From JBBSJZ01 sp041751935 (GTDB lineage Bacteria > Planctomycetota > Planctomycetia > Pirellulales > Pirellulaceae), in the NCBI GenBank assembly GCA_041751935.1, contig JBGSIA010000183.1:65561-129560 (forward strand): a stretch of DNA of 64,000 nucleotides, read 5' to 3'. Positions 17,997 to 26,599 of this stretch are shown one piece after another. The position numbers and the translations under genes were made by a program. Positions within the stretch are counted from its first letter, which is position 1; every line of letters starts with the position of its first letter. The notes beneath the pieces are model-generated. The model worked only from the letters and a program-made list of their open reading frames with translations, was not told the DNA's origin and searched no databases.

Positions 17997-19028
17997 CTAA
18001 GAGGTGACAATCGATTCTTCTCCACGATGAGAGGTAAGAAATGCGACCGCGACTAGTTGGTTTGAATCCAGCCACACTTTGTTCATGGTGAGCCCGGAAT
18101 TCTTCGCTAGTTCAGTAAAACCATTCAGTGTGTACTTTTGTGAATTCTCGGTCCGCAACAACTCACCTCGTTGAAAGCTGAAACGATTACCAGCAATCAC
18201 AACCGATTGATCGTACAAGCTTTCAATGAAAATTTCGATACGCCCCAGTGGAGCGTTGTAACGCGCGCGATGGCGATACCGGGCGATGTCAAAATTCGCT
18301 CCGAGTTCTCGATTCATACGATGCAACAAGTTCATGCTAAAGCTGGCTGTAACACCTCGCGCATCGTTGTAGGCGCGGTGGAGGACAGCAGGGTCTTTCT
18401 GAAGATCAAAGCCGATCAACAATCGTGCTTTCGACCCGCATATGACGCGAACCTAGTCGAGCAATCCAGACGCATCGTCCGACCCAAGATTGCCGATCGT
18501 TGACCCAGGAAAATAAATGCATATTTCTTGAGTACGGTAGACTGGCGGTAATTGAATTTGGTCGATGAAATCACCAATAATCGGATGGACAGTGAGCGTC
18601 GGATACTCGATCTGAATTCTCTCGGCTGCTGAATGCAAATGTGCTGCTGAGATGTCGACGGGCAGGTACGCCACCGCGTTGGAAAGTTGGTCCAATAGCA
18701 TTCGAGTCTTTTCGCTGCTGCCGCTTCCCAATTCAACCAGCGCAACGTTGCTGCCAATGCAATTCGACATTTCCTGGCCATGAGTCGCCATGATCTGCGA
18801 CTCTGCTCGCGTGAGGTAATACTCGTCAAGATGACAAATCTGGTCAAACAACTTCGAGCCGCGCTCGTCATACAAATACTTGCTCGGAATCTGTTTTTGC
18901 GGCAAACGCAAGCCAACAAGCACGTCGTTATAAAACGAATGAGTTGCTATTTCCGACTGCGGCGGATGGGTGTTCATTCGAATCGGCGTCGAACATCGTC
19001 GCTGAAGATTAGAGGAAGCTGTCGACAT
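17997..19028 (-). pseudogene. egtD: egtD, histidine N-alpha-methyltransferase, interrupted by one in-frame TAG
   Basis: EgtD trimethylates histidine to hercynine with S-adenosylmethionine. The reading frame is continuous over 344 codons except for a single TAG at 18455-18453. Before it lie 191 residues containing KYLYDERGSKLFDQI, VELGSGSSEKTR, LPVDISAAHL and FPGSTIGN. After it, in the same frame, come a ten-residue link (VRVICGSKAR) and 141 residues containing LLIGFDLQKDP, AYNDARGVT, NRELGANFD, YRHRARYN and RTENSQKYT, all family landmarks. A read-through product of 343 residues would have normal length. No frameshift or second defect is visible. The gene could be a recent pseudogene, a read-through gene or a sequencing error; the sequence alone cannot choose. 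egtB lies directly downstream. Confidence 0.85.
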
Positions 19029-19073
19029 GAAATATGCCCGTGGCGGTCACGTTGCAATCACAGCCCGATGCTG

Positions 19074-19100
19074 TGCGTAGGAGCCGAACAGCTCTACGCA
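19074..19100. repeat. Bulged hairpin between egtD and the first DUF1559 gene
   Basis: TGCGTAG-G-AGC pairs with GCT-CTACGCA around a CGAACA loop: ten base pairs with one bulged G. It lies in the 198-bp divergent region, preceded by CAGCCCGATGC. There is no U-tract, so it is not an intrinsic terminator. It may be a member of an interspersed repeat family, but only one copy is seen here. Confidence 0.4.
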
Positions 19101-19226
19101 ACCTGTGTGCCATTTATTGCGGTAGATCAGACAATGGTGGCCTCTGTTATCTGTTCACGGTGCATTCTTTGGGGTAACATCCATGTCCGGTCCCGTGTGG
19201 AAACTCTTCTCGATTGAGGTTGCATC

Positions 19227-20909
19227 GTGAGTGTTCGACGATGGTCATTTCCAGATATTTTGGCTTCACTGGTGATGGCAGGGATCGTATTGGCGATTCT
19301 GTTGCAACGATTGGCACATGATCAGTCAGCGGCGCGAGCGGTTGTGTGCAGCAATCATTTGAAACAACTTGGACTGGCGCTGCACAACTATCATTCCGCG
19401 TACGATTGTCTGCCACAGGGAAGTGGAGGCACCGATTCGGGAAGCCAGGAGAAGCCACTTGCGGGCAATGCGAGTCGGCTAAGTGTCTGGGTGGCGCTTT
19501 TGCCGTTCTTTGAAGAGCAAGCATTGTGGGAGCAAATTGCTAACCCATGGCAAGGTGACATTTTATATCCTGCGATGGGGCCTGTTCCTTGGCATGACTC
19601 CGCGGCCTACCAGCCCTGGGCGCGACGTCCAACAATATTGGTTTGTCCGAACGACAAGGATGCGAAAAAGTTTTCAACAGCAGCCAGCTATGTAGTTAAT
19701 TATGGTGACGCGGTCTACGACGTTGGTGCACCATGGGAACGTGCGTTTGCTCCCTACAGCGACGATATTACGGCGAAACGTGGAGTGTTCGTGCGAGAGC
19801 ATGCTTTCCGTTTTCGAGATATCCTCGATGGATTGTCTTATACGGTGATGTTTTCGGAGGCGAAAATCGCTGGACCGCAGGTGGCGAAGGAAGTAGCTGG
19901 TTTGGCAGTTGAACCAGCGCGATGTGCTGCTGTTCGAGAGATTGCCGACACAATGTATTGGCCGGAAGGACGCGGTGCTCGGTGGGCCGAGGGAAGTTTG
20001 CTATCGACTGGTTTCCAAATGATTTTGCCGCCCAATTCTTCCTCAGCTACGTCGCTGAAAGGCGAATTGGAAGGAGTGCTATCGGCATCTAGTTATCACG
20101 CCGACGGCGTTCACATCGCGCTAGCCGATGGACGCGTAGCGTTTGTGCTGGACACCATTGACTCTGGCAATAGCCAGTCGCCGAGTGTCGGCCCACAGTC
20201 GGCGAGCGATGGAAAATTGACGGCTTCTGGTTCAAAGAGTCCCTACGGCCTATGGGGTGGACTCGGTACTCGCGCATCTCGCGAAACGCTTAACCTCGTG
20301 GATGCCAATATTACAGAGCCTCCCTTGGAACTGAGCGACAAGATGGTTGCTGAACTGCAAACCAAGCCACTGGAAACGTGGACAATGAAGCAGGGCAACG
20401 ACACTTTTCAAGCACGATTGGTCGCGGTCGAAAACCAGCAAGTTGCCCTATTCAGCAGTGAGTCGGGTGAAATCACCCGGGTGCGGCTTTCGCTGTTAGC
20501 GAGCGAAGACGCCTATCGCGTGGCGAAGCAGGCTGTCGCCGCCAAGCGGCAAGCAAGAGACGAAATTTTGGTGCAGTTGCAAGTCGGGTTAAAGCTATTG
20601 CAAAGCCAAGACTTTGCTTCTTTTGTTGAAGCATTGGTGCCAGCAGGTTTTTTTTCGCCTGATTCGCTTGGCGGCATCCAACCGGACGACGCCAAGAAGC
20701 AGTTCATCCAAGGACTCGAAGTTAGTCGAGCGGATATCATCGCACAATTTGATAGTGCCATTCAGATGCTGGAGAATGTCAGAGCAATCAACGACGTGCA
20801 ATTGGATGACTCTGGAACAAGTGTCCGAATGCGGATTCGTGATGCAAATGGACGCCGAAGCGAATTGCAACTGCAACGGGTCGACGGTGCTTGGAAACTG
20901 CAGCAGTAA
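19227..20909 (+). CDS. DUF1559 protein without prepilin motif, with SHD1-like domain and extra C-terminal domain
   Basis: 560 residues from a GTG start. An N-terminal membrane helix (about 10-27) is followed by the DUF1559 core: SNHLKQLGLALHNYHSAYDCLPQ, a WVALLPFFEEQALWEQI block, and near residue 290 the SSYHADGVHIALADGRVAFV signature. The FTLVE prepilin-peptidase site typical of DUF1559 proteins is absent. Residues about 380-430 (LETWTMKQGNDTFQARLVAVE...VRLSLLASED) resemble an SLA1-homology (SHD1) domain. The last 115 residues (VQLQVGLKLLQSQDFASF to WKLQQ) look like a small alpha+beta cone domain similar to DUF4878/lumazine-binding-type folds; this last call is weak. The second DUF1559 gene begins 23 bp downstream and is clearly paralogous. 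Confidence 0.87.
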   Translation: MSVRRWSFPDILASLVMAGIVLAILLQRLAHDQSAARAVVCSNHLKQLGLALHNYHSAYDCLPQGSGGTDSGSQEKPLAGNASRLSVWVALLPFFEEQALWEQIANPWQGDILYPAMGPVPWHDSAAYQPWARRPTILVCPNDKDAKKFSTAASYVVNYGDAVYDVGAPWERAFAPYSDDITAKRGVFVREHAFRFRDILDGLSYTVMFSEAKIAGPQVAKEVAGLAVEPARCAAVREIADTMYWPEGRGARWAEGSLLSTGFQMILPPNSSSATSLKGELEGVLSASSYHADGVHIALADGRVAFVLDTIDSGNSQSPSVGPQSASDGKLTASGSKSPYGLWGGLGTRASRETLNLVDANITEPPLELSDKMVAELQTKPLETWTMKQGNDTFQARLVAVENQQVALFSSESGEITRVRLSLLASEDAYRVAKQAVAAKRQARDEILVQLQVGLKLLQSQDFASFVEALVPAGFFSPDSLGGIQPDDAKKQFIQGLEVSRADIIAQFDSAIQMLENVRAINDVQLDDSGTSVRMRIRDANGRRSELQLQRVDGAWKLQQ

Positions 20910-20932
20910 GGCCAATTTACCTAGGGCATTTA

Positions 20933-22354
20933 ATGATGAAAACTAGTATTCGATCACTCGCGGATCTTGGCGTTGTTACGTTGAGCGTGGCAGCAGTCAT
21001 GGCCCTGCTTGCGACAGGGGTTCTGCGCCAGCGTTCGCTGGCACGGATCGATGATTGTCGCAACCATCTACGACAGTTGGGGCTGGGGATTCATAATTAT
21101 CATGCTGCGTACAACCAGATGCCACCAACATGTGGCGGCACTACCGGCAACGAAGATCCGGCGGCCTGCAATCAAGGTCGGTTGGGGTTTCTGGTTGCAC
21201 TGTCACCGTTCATCGAACAACAGGCTTTGTGGGAAAAAATTTCGAACCCCTACATAAGTCCGACGGCGTCGGAATCGTTTCCGCCGATGGGGCCGGTGCC
21301 TTGGTTTGATGCTGAAGTTTATTTGCCGTGGGGACAATCCCCGGGAACGTTCCGTTGTCCCGACGATACGGACGAGAATCATGACGAGAATGCCTATCAA
21401 CCGCGTATTGTTTTTACTTTGCAGCCAATCGCCAGCATGGGGCTGACGACGAATTACGTTGCTTGCTTTGGTGATTCGGCACTGCAAGCTGGATTGATCA
21501 TTAACAAAGAAAATAAAGAAGAAGTTGCGTTTTCGGCTGCCAGTCATCGCGGTCTTTTTGTCGCCGGCCGCGTATCTAAATTTCGTGACTGTCTTGATGG
21601 CCTTGCCAACACGGTGATGATGTCAGAAACGGTCGCCAGTATAGAGGGCGGTCGCGGACCGAGCGGAATTGTTCAAACCGTGGACGGCTTATCCATGAAT
21701 CCGTCATTGTGCTTATCTGCGGGCAATGATCCGGCAAGTCGTTGGCATGATTTTGGACGCGGATCGCGTTGGTGCGACGGGGCACTGCTCATCACGGGCT
21801 TTCAAACGGTACTGCCGCCAAACTCGACGTCCTGTACTTCTGAACTGGGTGTCTTCGATGCGATCGCATCAACGTCCAGTCGACACGCGGGCGGTGTGAA
21901 CGTGCTGATGGCCGACGGTGCAATCGCGTTCGTGAGTGATTCCGTTGATACCGGCGACCTTACAGCTCCCGCGGTTGCGAACCAACCGGGTTACACCGCG
22001 CCAGGGTCACAAAGTCCGTATGGATTGTGGGGAGGAATGGGAACACGTGCCAGTATGGAACCGATTGCAAACGACCTCCGAAACGAGAAGTCAGGTATCG
22101 AGTTTCCGGTATGGAACCGTAACCAAGCGGCATTCGCGAATGATGGTGCAGGGGAGATCGCGTTTCCGTTGGAGCATTGGACTGACCAGCAAGGAGAAGT
22201 TTCGCTACGTGCAAGATTCATGCGAATCATTGATTCTAAAATCGTCGAACTCCGAGATGATAACGGAGTGCTGCATCAAGTGCCGCTGAACACGCTGAGC
22301 GACCGACACATTTTTCGTGCAGTGGAAATGGATTTGATGCGGAAAGTTGACTAG
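20933..22354 (+). CDS. DUF1559 protein, tandem paralogue with SHD1-like C-terminus
   Basis: 473 residues from ATG 20933; a TTG 14 codons upstream would overlap the preceding gene and is rejected. A membrane helix (about 14-32) precedes the core DCRNHLRQLGLGIHNYHAAYNQMPP, GFLVALSPFIEQQALWEKI and, later, TSSRHAGGVNVLMADGAIAFV. As in the upstream paralogue there is no prepilin cleavage site. The C-terminal about 60 residues (LEHWTDQQGEVSLRARFM to LSDRHIFRAV) resemble SHD1 and then the protein ends, so it lacks the extra terminal domain of its neighbour. The two genes form a tandem duplication and presumably one transcript. DUF1559 function is unknown; members are regarded as pseudopilin-like envelope proteins. 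Confidence 0.87.
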   Translation: MMKTSIRSLADLGVVTLSVAAVMALLATGVLRQRSLARIDDCRNHLRQLGLGIHNYHAAYNQMPPTCGGTTGNEDPAACNQGRLGFLVALSPFIEQQALWEKISNPYISPTASESFPPMGPVPWFDAEVYLPWGQSPGTFRCPDDTDENHDENAYQPRIVFTLQPIASMGLTTNYVACFGDSALQAGLIINKENKEEVAFSAASHRGLFVAGRVSKFRDCLDGLANTVMMSETVASIEGGRGPSGIVQTVDGLSMNPSLCLSAGNDPASRWHDFGRGSRWCDGALLITGFQTVLPPNSTSCTSELGVFDAIASTSSRHAGGVNVLMADGAIAFVSDSVDTGDLTAPAVANQPGYTAPGSQSPYGLWGGMGTRASMEPIANDLRNEKSGIEFPVWNRNQAAFANDGAGEIAFPLEHWTDQQGEVSLRARFMRIIDSKIVELRDDNGVLHQVPLNTLSDRHIFRAVEMDLMRKVD

Positions 22355-22387
22355 GCTTCTCGTACGTATTGACGCTTTAATTGTGCT

Positions 22388-23257
22388 TTACGGAAACAGG
22401 TATCGCAAGAAGTTGCGGAATGTTTGCCCGGGTACATAAGCGACGGGTTGACCGATAATGCCTTGGCCTACTTGCACAGGGTTGTATTCTTGACCCAGCG
22501 TGAAAAGTGATGGCAACGGTGCAGCACTGCTGCTTATCGGTGCGACTTGCCCGGGAAGTAGTGTCGGAGGCGCGATCTGCGCCGGAGGTGCGATGTAGGC
22601 TTGTGGCGCCTGTGTGTAACTTGGTGCAGCATACGTCACTGGACCACAGCCAACGCTTGCAGCCGAGTAACCCGAGGGCGCTGAGATACAAGCACAATTG
22701 TCAATCGTCGAATACTCGTTGCCTAGTTGTGGTTGCGGTACCGGTTGGAAATCGCGAAGCACCGGACTCTGTGGCAAGCGAGTTTGGGGCAGTGATGTTT
22801 GCGGAGCAGCAGCTTGATTCGGAACGATATTGATGGGCGGCGGACTAGGCAAGGTGGATGGCAGGTTCTGGGTTGGCAAATTCTGATTCGAGTTGTACTG
22901 CGGCAGCGTTGTTCCAACGTTTCCTGGCGGTAGTGAAAAATTGGGAGCAGATGCATTGGGCAAAGCCGACGCGGGCGGAACAACTCCCGGAGGCAATGAG
23001 TAATTGCCAGGAAGTGGTGGAGGCGAAAGGTTGCCGGCCTGTTGCAGCATCGCGGCTTGTCGAACGCCTGAATCATAGAATCCCGCCGGGCGATACTCCG
23101 TCTGGCGCACCGGAAGTGTCGGTGGTTGATAGCGATCCACCAAGCTAGACGAACCGATCGGGCGCAGTCGCGTCTGCGGAGTATCAAGGATTTGGGCAAA
23201 CGCGGCGGATGTTGAGCCACACGACAAAAGTATGACCAGAGCGATGTGCTTCTTCAT
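22388..23257 (-). CDS. Exported Pro/Gln-rich protein
   Basis: 289 residues from ATG 23257, chosen because a clean signal peptide starts there (MKKHIALVILLSCGSTSAAFA, cleavage expected after AFA); the open frame extends 45 codons upstream without features. The mature part is low in complexity: proline, glutamine, serine and asparagine dominate, with PPPLPGNYSLPPG-type runs and an APPAQIAPP segment. Cysteines occur as a local group (DNCACI) near residue 200. The C-terminus (GQPVAYVPGQTFRNFLRYLFP) is more ordered. No family is recognised. Composition suggests an extended, surface-exposed or wall-associated protein. It is convergent with the DUF1559 pair (33 bp apart). Confidence 0.75.
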   Translation of the reverse strand: MKKHIALVILLSCGSTSAAFAQILDTPQTRLRPIGSSSLVDRYQPPTLPVRQTEYRPAGFYDSGVRQAAMLQQAGNLSPPPLPGNYSLPPGVVPPASALPNASAPNFSLPPGNVGTTLPQYNSNQNLPTQNLPSTLPSPPPINIVPNQAAAPQTSLPQTRLPQSPVLRDFQPVPQPQLGNEYSTIDNCACISAPSGYSAASVGCGPVTYAAPSYTQAPQAYIAPPAQIAPPTLLPGQVAPISSSAAPLPSLFTLGQEYNPVQVGQGIIGQPVAYVPGQTFRNFLRYLFP

Positions 23258-23450
23258 GATGATCCGCTGGTGGCTCCGTGCTTGCGAAAGGACCGTTAGC
23301 GATTGCGTAATGGTTATTGGTCTACAGATGCAAGATCGATGCCGAAGTTGTTGTAATTTACTCCCACTCGACAACCATGACTCGCAGACCACGTTTACGG
23401 TCCAATAACAATAGGCAGACGCAATTCATTGATTGTAAAATTTACACGGT

Positions 23451-25019
23451 TTATGCAATGTCTTGCGTCGGTGTTCGACCGATGTAGCGCACGATAAGCC
23501 ACAGCACGATCGCACTGAGGAACAGTGAAACCCACGGTGAAACTCCGATCGCTGCCGGTAAAGTTCCACAGAGAATACTGACTACCGCAACTACCAACGC
23601 ATACGGCATTTGGCTGCGGACGTGCAGCAAATGATCGCAGCCGCTGGAGCGACTCGAAAGTACAGTGGTGTCGGAAATCGGAGAGCAATGGTCGCCAAAG
23701 ATTGCTCCGGCTAGAACGGCGCCGCTGGTGGATAAACAAATGGCTCCGCCAGCACCACCGGTGGGGTCAAGTTGCAGCGATAGAGAGATCGAGATCGGTG
23801 TTAAGATCGCCATCGTGCCCCAGCTTGTCCCGGTGGAAAATGCGATTCCACCGGCCAAGATAAAAACGGTCGTGGGCAAGAATTGTGGATCAAGTCGGCT
23901 CGAAAGAATCCCTCGCAAGTAGCCACCGGTGTCGAGGCCTTCCGGTTGTGTCACATCCGAAAGTGCCCACGCAAGCCACAACACGAACATCGCTGGCATC
24001 ATCTGTAGCGCGCCGCGAAAAGCCCCGCTCGCCACAACGTCCAAACGAACGTCACCTAGTTTCAGATGCGCCATGATTGCTGACACCAGCCCGACAACCC
24101 CACCCAAAACCAGAGCCGTGTAGGAATCACCATTGCCGAATATCTGGCCCGCCAAGCGGAGCAGGTTGTCACTGCGATCTTCCTGCGCGACCGCCCAGTT
24201 TCCAGTGACTGCAAGAATGAGCATGACGGTGCTCATGCAAGCGACCACCGGAAAGACCGCAGCGAGCCACAGCCAGTGGAACTCAGATAGTTGGTCATCA
24301 TCAACAGGGGGCGGTTGTCTGGCGGCGTTGGCTTCAAGCTTTCGCATCAAACCAAAGTCACGGCCGCTGATAGCGATCATCATGACAAAGGCCAGCGCTA
24401 ACCACGGATAGTATCGATAGGGAATGGAAGCAAGAAACAACTCGAAGGCGGCGGACGGTTCGCTCACACCGCCAGCGACCAAGCCATCTGCCATATAAGT
24501 AATCTCAGTGGCTGCCCAGGTGCTCACAATGGCTAGTCCCGCAACCGGCGCTGAGGTGCTATCGACGATATAGGCGAGTTTCGCTCGCGAGATTCCATAA
24601 CGATCAGCCGTGCTACGCATCGTCCCACCGAGTAGGAGCGTGTTGGCATAGTCATCAAAGAAGATCAACAGTCCACTGGTGGCGATCATCGTTTGCGCAC
24701 CGCATCGCGATCGGACTCGACGAGCGACACGAGTGATCAAATCTCGCATGCTGCCGCCGATTTCCAGAACACCCACCATCGCTCCCAATAGCAAGCTGAA
24801 TAGCAACGCTTGCACGTGTGGCCAATCGCTCACCGACGCGGCGATCGCATTTAGAAACATCCAACAAACCGTCCAGACGGTTGCATCGGACTGGCGCCAG
24901 GATAGTAACAGCGTACCGACAAAGACTCCGATAGCTAATGGGAGGAGAACTTGTCGCGTGAGGATCGCCAACATAATGGCAACGATTGGCGGCAACAAAC
25001 TCGTCCAATCGGGCTGCAT
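23451..25019 (-). CDS. NhaC-family Na+/H+ antiporter-like transporter
   Basis: 522 residues with about eleven to twelve hydrophobic helices. Family landmarks include GAMVGVLEIGGSM, LLIFFDDYANTLLLGGTMR, YIVDSTSAPVAGLAIVSTW and, near the C-terminus, GTSWGTMAILTPISI and AIFGDHCSPISDTTVLSS. This pattern is typical of NhaC-like proteins that exchange sodium for protons or transport amino acids and dicarboxylates with sodium. Substrate cannot be fixed from sequence. gatC lies 36 bp upstream on the same strand, so co-transcription is likely though the functions are unrelated. A marine, sodium-rich habitat would fit. Confidence 0.9.
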   Translation of the reverse strand: MQPDWTSLLPPIVAIMLAILTRQVLLPLAIGVFVGTLLLSWRQSDATVWTVCWMFLNAIAASVSDWPHVQALLFSLLLGAMVGVLEIGGSMRDLITRVARRVRSRCGAQTMIATSGLLIFFDDYANTLLLGGTMRSTADRYGISRAKLAYIVDSTSAPVAGLAIVSTWAATEITYMADGLVAGGVSEPSAAFELFLASIPYRYYPWLALAFVMMIAISGRDFGLMRKLEANAARQPPPVDDDQLSEFHWLWLAAVFPVVACMSTVMLILAVTGNWAVAQEDRSDNLLRLAGQIFGNGDSYTALVLGGVVGLVSAIMAHLKLGDVRLDVVASGAFRGALQMMPAMFVLWLAWALSDVTQPEGLDTGGYLRGILSSRLDPQFLPTTVFILAGGIAFSTGTSWGTMAILTPISISLSLQLDPTGGAGGAICLSTSGAVLAGAIFGDHCSPISDTTVLSSRSSGCDHLLHVRSQMPYALVVAVVSILCGTLPAAIGVSPWVSLFLSAIVLWLIVRYIGRTPTQDIA

Positions 25020-25055
25020 CGACGGTCGTCCTGTGGATCACCGAAAGCCATGGCT

Positions 25056-25349
25056 CTACGAAATTCCGAGCACGGGTGGCACAAGGAAATAGTTCTCATC
25101 GCACTGCGGAGAATTGCGAAGCGCGTCTTCGTGTGACAATCCAGGTTGTACGACATCGGCTCGCCAGCGATTATCAACTTCAAGGGCCGTCGTCATTGGC
25201 TCGACATCGTCGGTGTCCACCTCAGCAAGTTGCTCGACAAAACCGAGAATGCTTTGTAACTGAGGTCCCAACGTACGAACTTCGTCGTCGCTCAATTCCA
25301 ACCGAGCGAGCAGAGCCAGCTTACGAATATCATCGTCGCTCATTGACAT
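25056..25349 (-). CDS. gatC: Asp/Glu-tRNA amidotransferase subunit C
   Basis: 97 residues, the normal size for GatC, the small subunit that stabilises the GatCAB complex, which amidates misacylated Glu-tRNA(Gln) and Asp-tRNA(Asn) in the cytoplasm. The N-terminal helix pattern IRKLALLARLELSDDEV and the C-terminal region (EDALRNSPQCDENYFLVPPVL) match the family closely. gatA and gatB are not in the window, so the complex is encoded in scattered places. rpmB lies 56 bp upstream and the NhaC-like gene 36 bp downstream, all on one strand. Confidence 0.95.
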   Translation of the reverse strand: MSMSDDDIRKLALLARLELSDDEVRTLGPQLQSILGFVEQLAEVDTDDVEPMTTALEVDNRWRADVVQPGLSHEDALRNSPQCDENYFLVPPVLGIS

Positions 25350-25405
25350 CAGCTCGCAGTACCACTCGGGGGAAAATCGAACGAAATTGTCATTTACCGA
25401 TCAGG

Positions 25406-25705
25406 TTACTTCTTGGCGGTCGCTGTTTTTCCACCAGTCGCTTTGCCACCGGTCACATCGAACGGTTTGGTGCGAACGGTCTTGCGAATCGCTCCCGTGC
25501 GAATGCACTGCGTGCAAACACGAAGCGTCTTGTTTTCGCCACTGGGCATCGTCACATGCACTTTTTGCAGATTCGGGACGAACTTTCGCCGCGTGATCCC
25601 GGTGATCTTGGTACCGACTCCACCGAGGTACTTTGCCTTACCACGAGTTTCAATCTGGTTACCTGACTGGACCTTCTTACCACACGTTTCGCACTGTCGC
25701 GCCAT
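25406..25705 (-). CDS. rpmB: 50S ribosomal protein L28, zinc-binding type
   Basis: 99 residues. The ATG at 25705 has GGAGAAG upstream; an in-frame 49-codon extension is rejected. The L28 core TRRKFVPNLQKVHV is present, and two cysteine pairs, CETCGK at the N-terminus and CTQCIRTG near residue 70, form the zinc-ribbon ligands of C+ L28 proteins. A lysine/threonine/glycine-rich tail (GGKATGGKTATAKK) ends the protein. It is a structural protein of the large ribosomal subunit. rpmG is not adjacent, unlike in many bacteria; gatC follows. Confidence 0.95.
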   Translation of the reverse strand: MARQCETCGKKVQSGNQIETRGKAKYLGGVGTKITGITRRKFVPNLQKVHVTMPSGENKTLRVCTQCIRTGAIRKTVRTKPFDVTGGKATGGKTATAKK

Positions 25706-25942
25706 GACCACTTCTCCGCTATGAGATCGGCAATTACTGCCGACCATTGAGTATCTGAGTTTTCGTTGTGTTCGGGAAAGCTTGGCAATATAGCGATCCC
25801 ACTCCTCGGCGTGAAGAATGAAGATCGGGGAAAATTGAGCGATTGTGGTCAAGAAACTGGAAAAAAGACCCGATCGAGCCTATTAGATCTACTATCCGGC
25901 AAAACTTGCCCGATTTATCTCGCCCAGATTGACGACAACGAT

Positions 25943-26479
25943 ATGAGCCAACCCTGCCCTTCCGCCGCTCACATGGCATCCGCGATCGCCCTGGTAATGT
26001 CGCTGGTTACATGCAGCGGTTGTAGCACGTTTAAGTTGCCTGCTTTGCTGCCGTTCATGGGAGTCGGTGAAACACAATATATCAGTGGCGAGGGACAACC
26101 ATTGCAGCCCTCCGATGGGGCGATGATGTACAAAAAGGTCCGTGAGGCCAAGGCACAAAACTGTATTGTGCTGCAAATTGCAGGTGCTGAGCCACCGATT
26201 CGCACGCTGCCACTTCCCCCAGATGGCCAAAGTGTCTTTGTTAGCGATCTGCTAAAGCAGACTGGGGTGATTGACAAGCTTGGCAGTATTGATGCGACGC
26301 TTTACCGCGATGCTCCTGGTATGCCTGCGGGGATTCGGATGGCGGTAAAGATGAGCCGTGACCACGAGCAAGTTCGACCTGAGAGTGACTATTCGCTTTC
26401 GGCCGGCGACCGATTGGTGGTGCAAAAAGCCCAGGCACAGCCGATGAACGGGTTGCTCAGAGGTCTGCTCGGACTCTAA
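25943..26479 (+). CDS. Probable lipoprotein with SLBB-like C-terminus
   Basis: 178 residues from ATG 25943, the start that places a hydrophobic leader at residues 12-30 (SAIALVMSLVTCSGCSTF). Cysteines at the leader end could be lipidated, although neither gives a perfect lipobox. The mature part has a polar first half and a C-terminal segment (SDYSLSAGDRLVVQKAQAQP) resembling the end of SLBB or beta-grasp modules of polysaccharide export proteins. That likeness is weak. The same frame is open for 59 codons upstream but shows no features. Function is unknown. It is divergent from rpmB. Confidence 0.7.
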   Translation: MSQPCPSAAHMASAIALVMSLVTCSGCSTFKLPALLPFMGVGETQYISGEGQPLQPSDGAMMYKKVREAKAQNCIVLQIAGAEPPIRTLPLPPDGQSVFVSDLLKQTGVIDKLGSIDATLYRDAPGMPAGIRMAVKMSRDHEQVRPESDYSLSAGDRLVVQKAQAQPMNGLLRGLLGL

Positions 26480-26599
26480 AAATGGTCATGTCCACTTCCG
26501 TCTTGCCAGCCTCACTCATATTCCCCCCACACCCAGCGGACTAGAATACGGGATTATTTGATACGACGATACCTTTGAGTTTCCCACCGGCGTCATTCA

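Noticed and set aside
18453..18455. TAG in egtD as a pyrrolysine codon
   Set aside because: No pyl gene is in the window, the position is not a catalytic site in the family, and pyrrolysine is not expected in this lineage.
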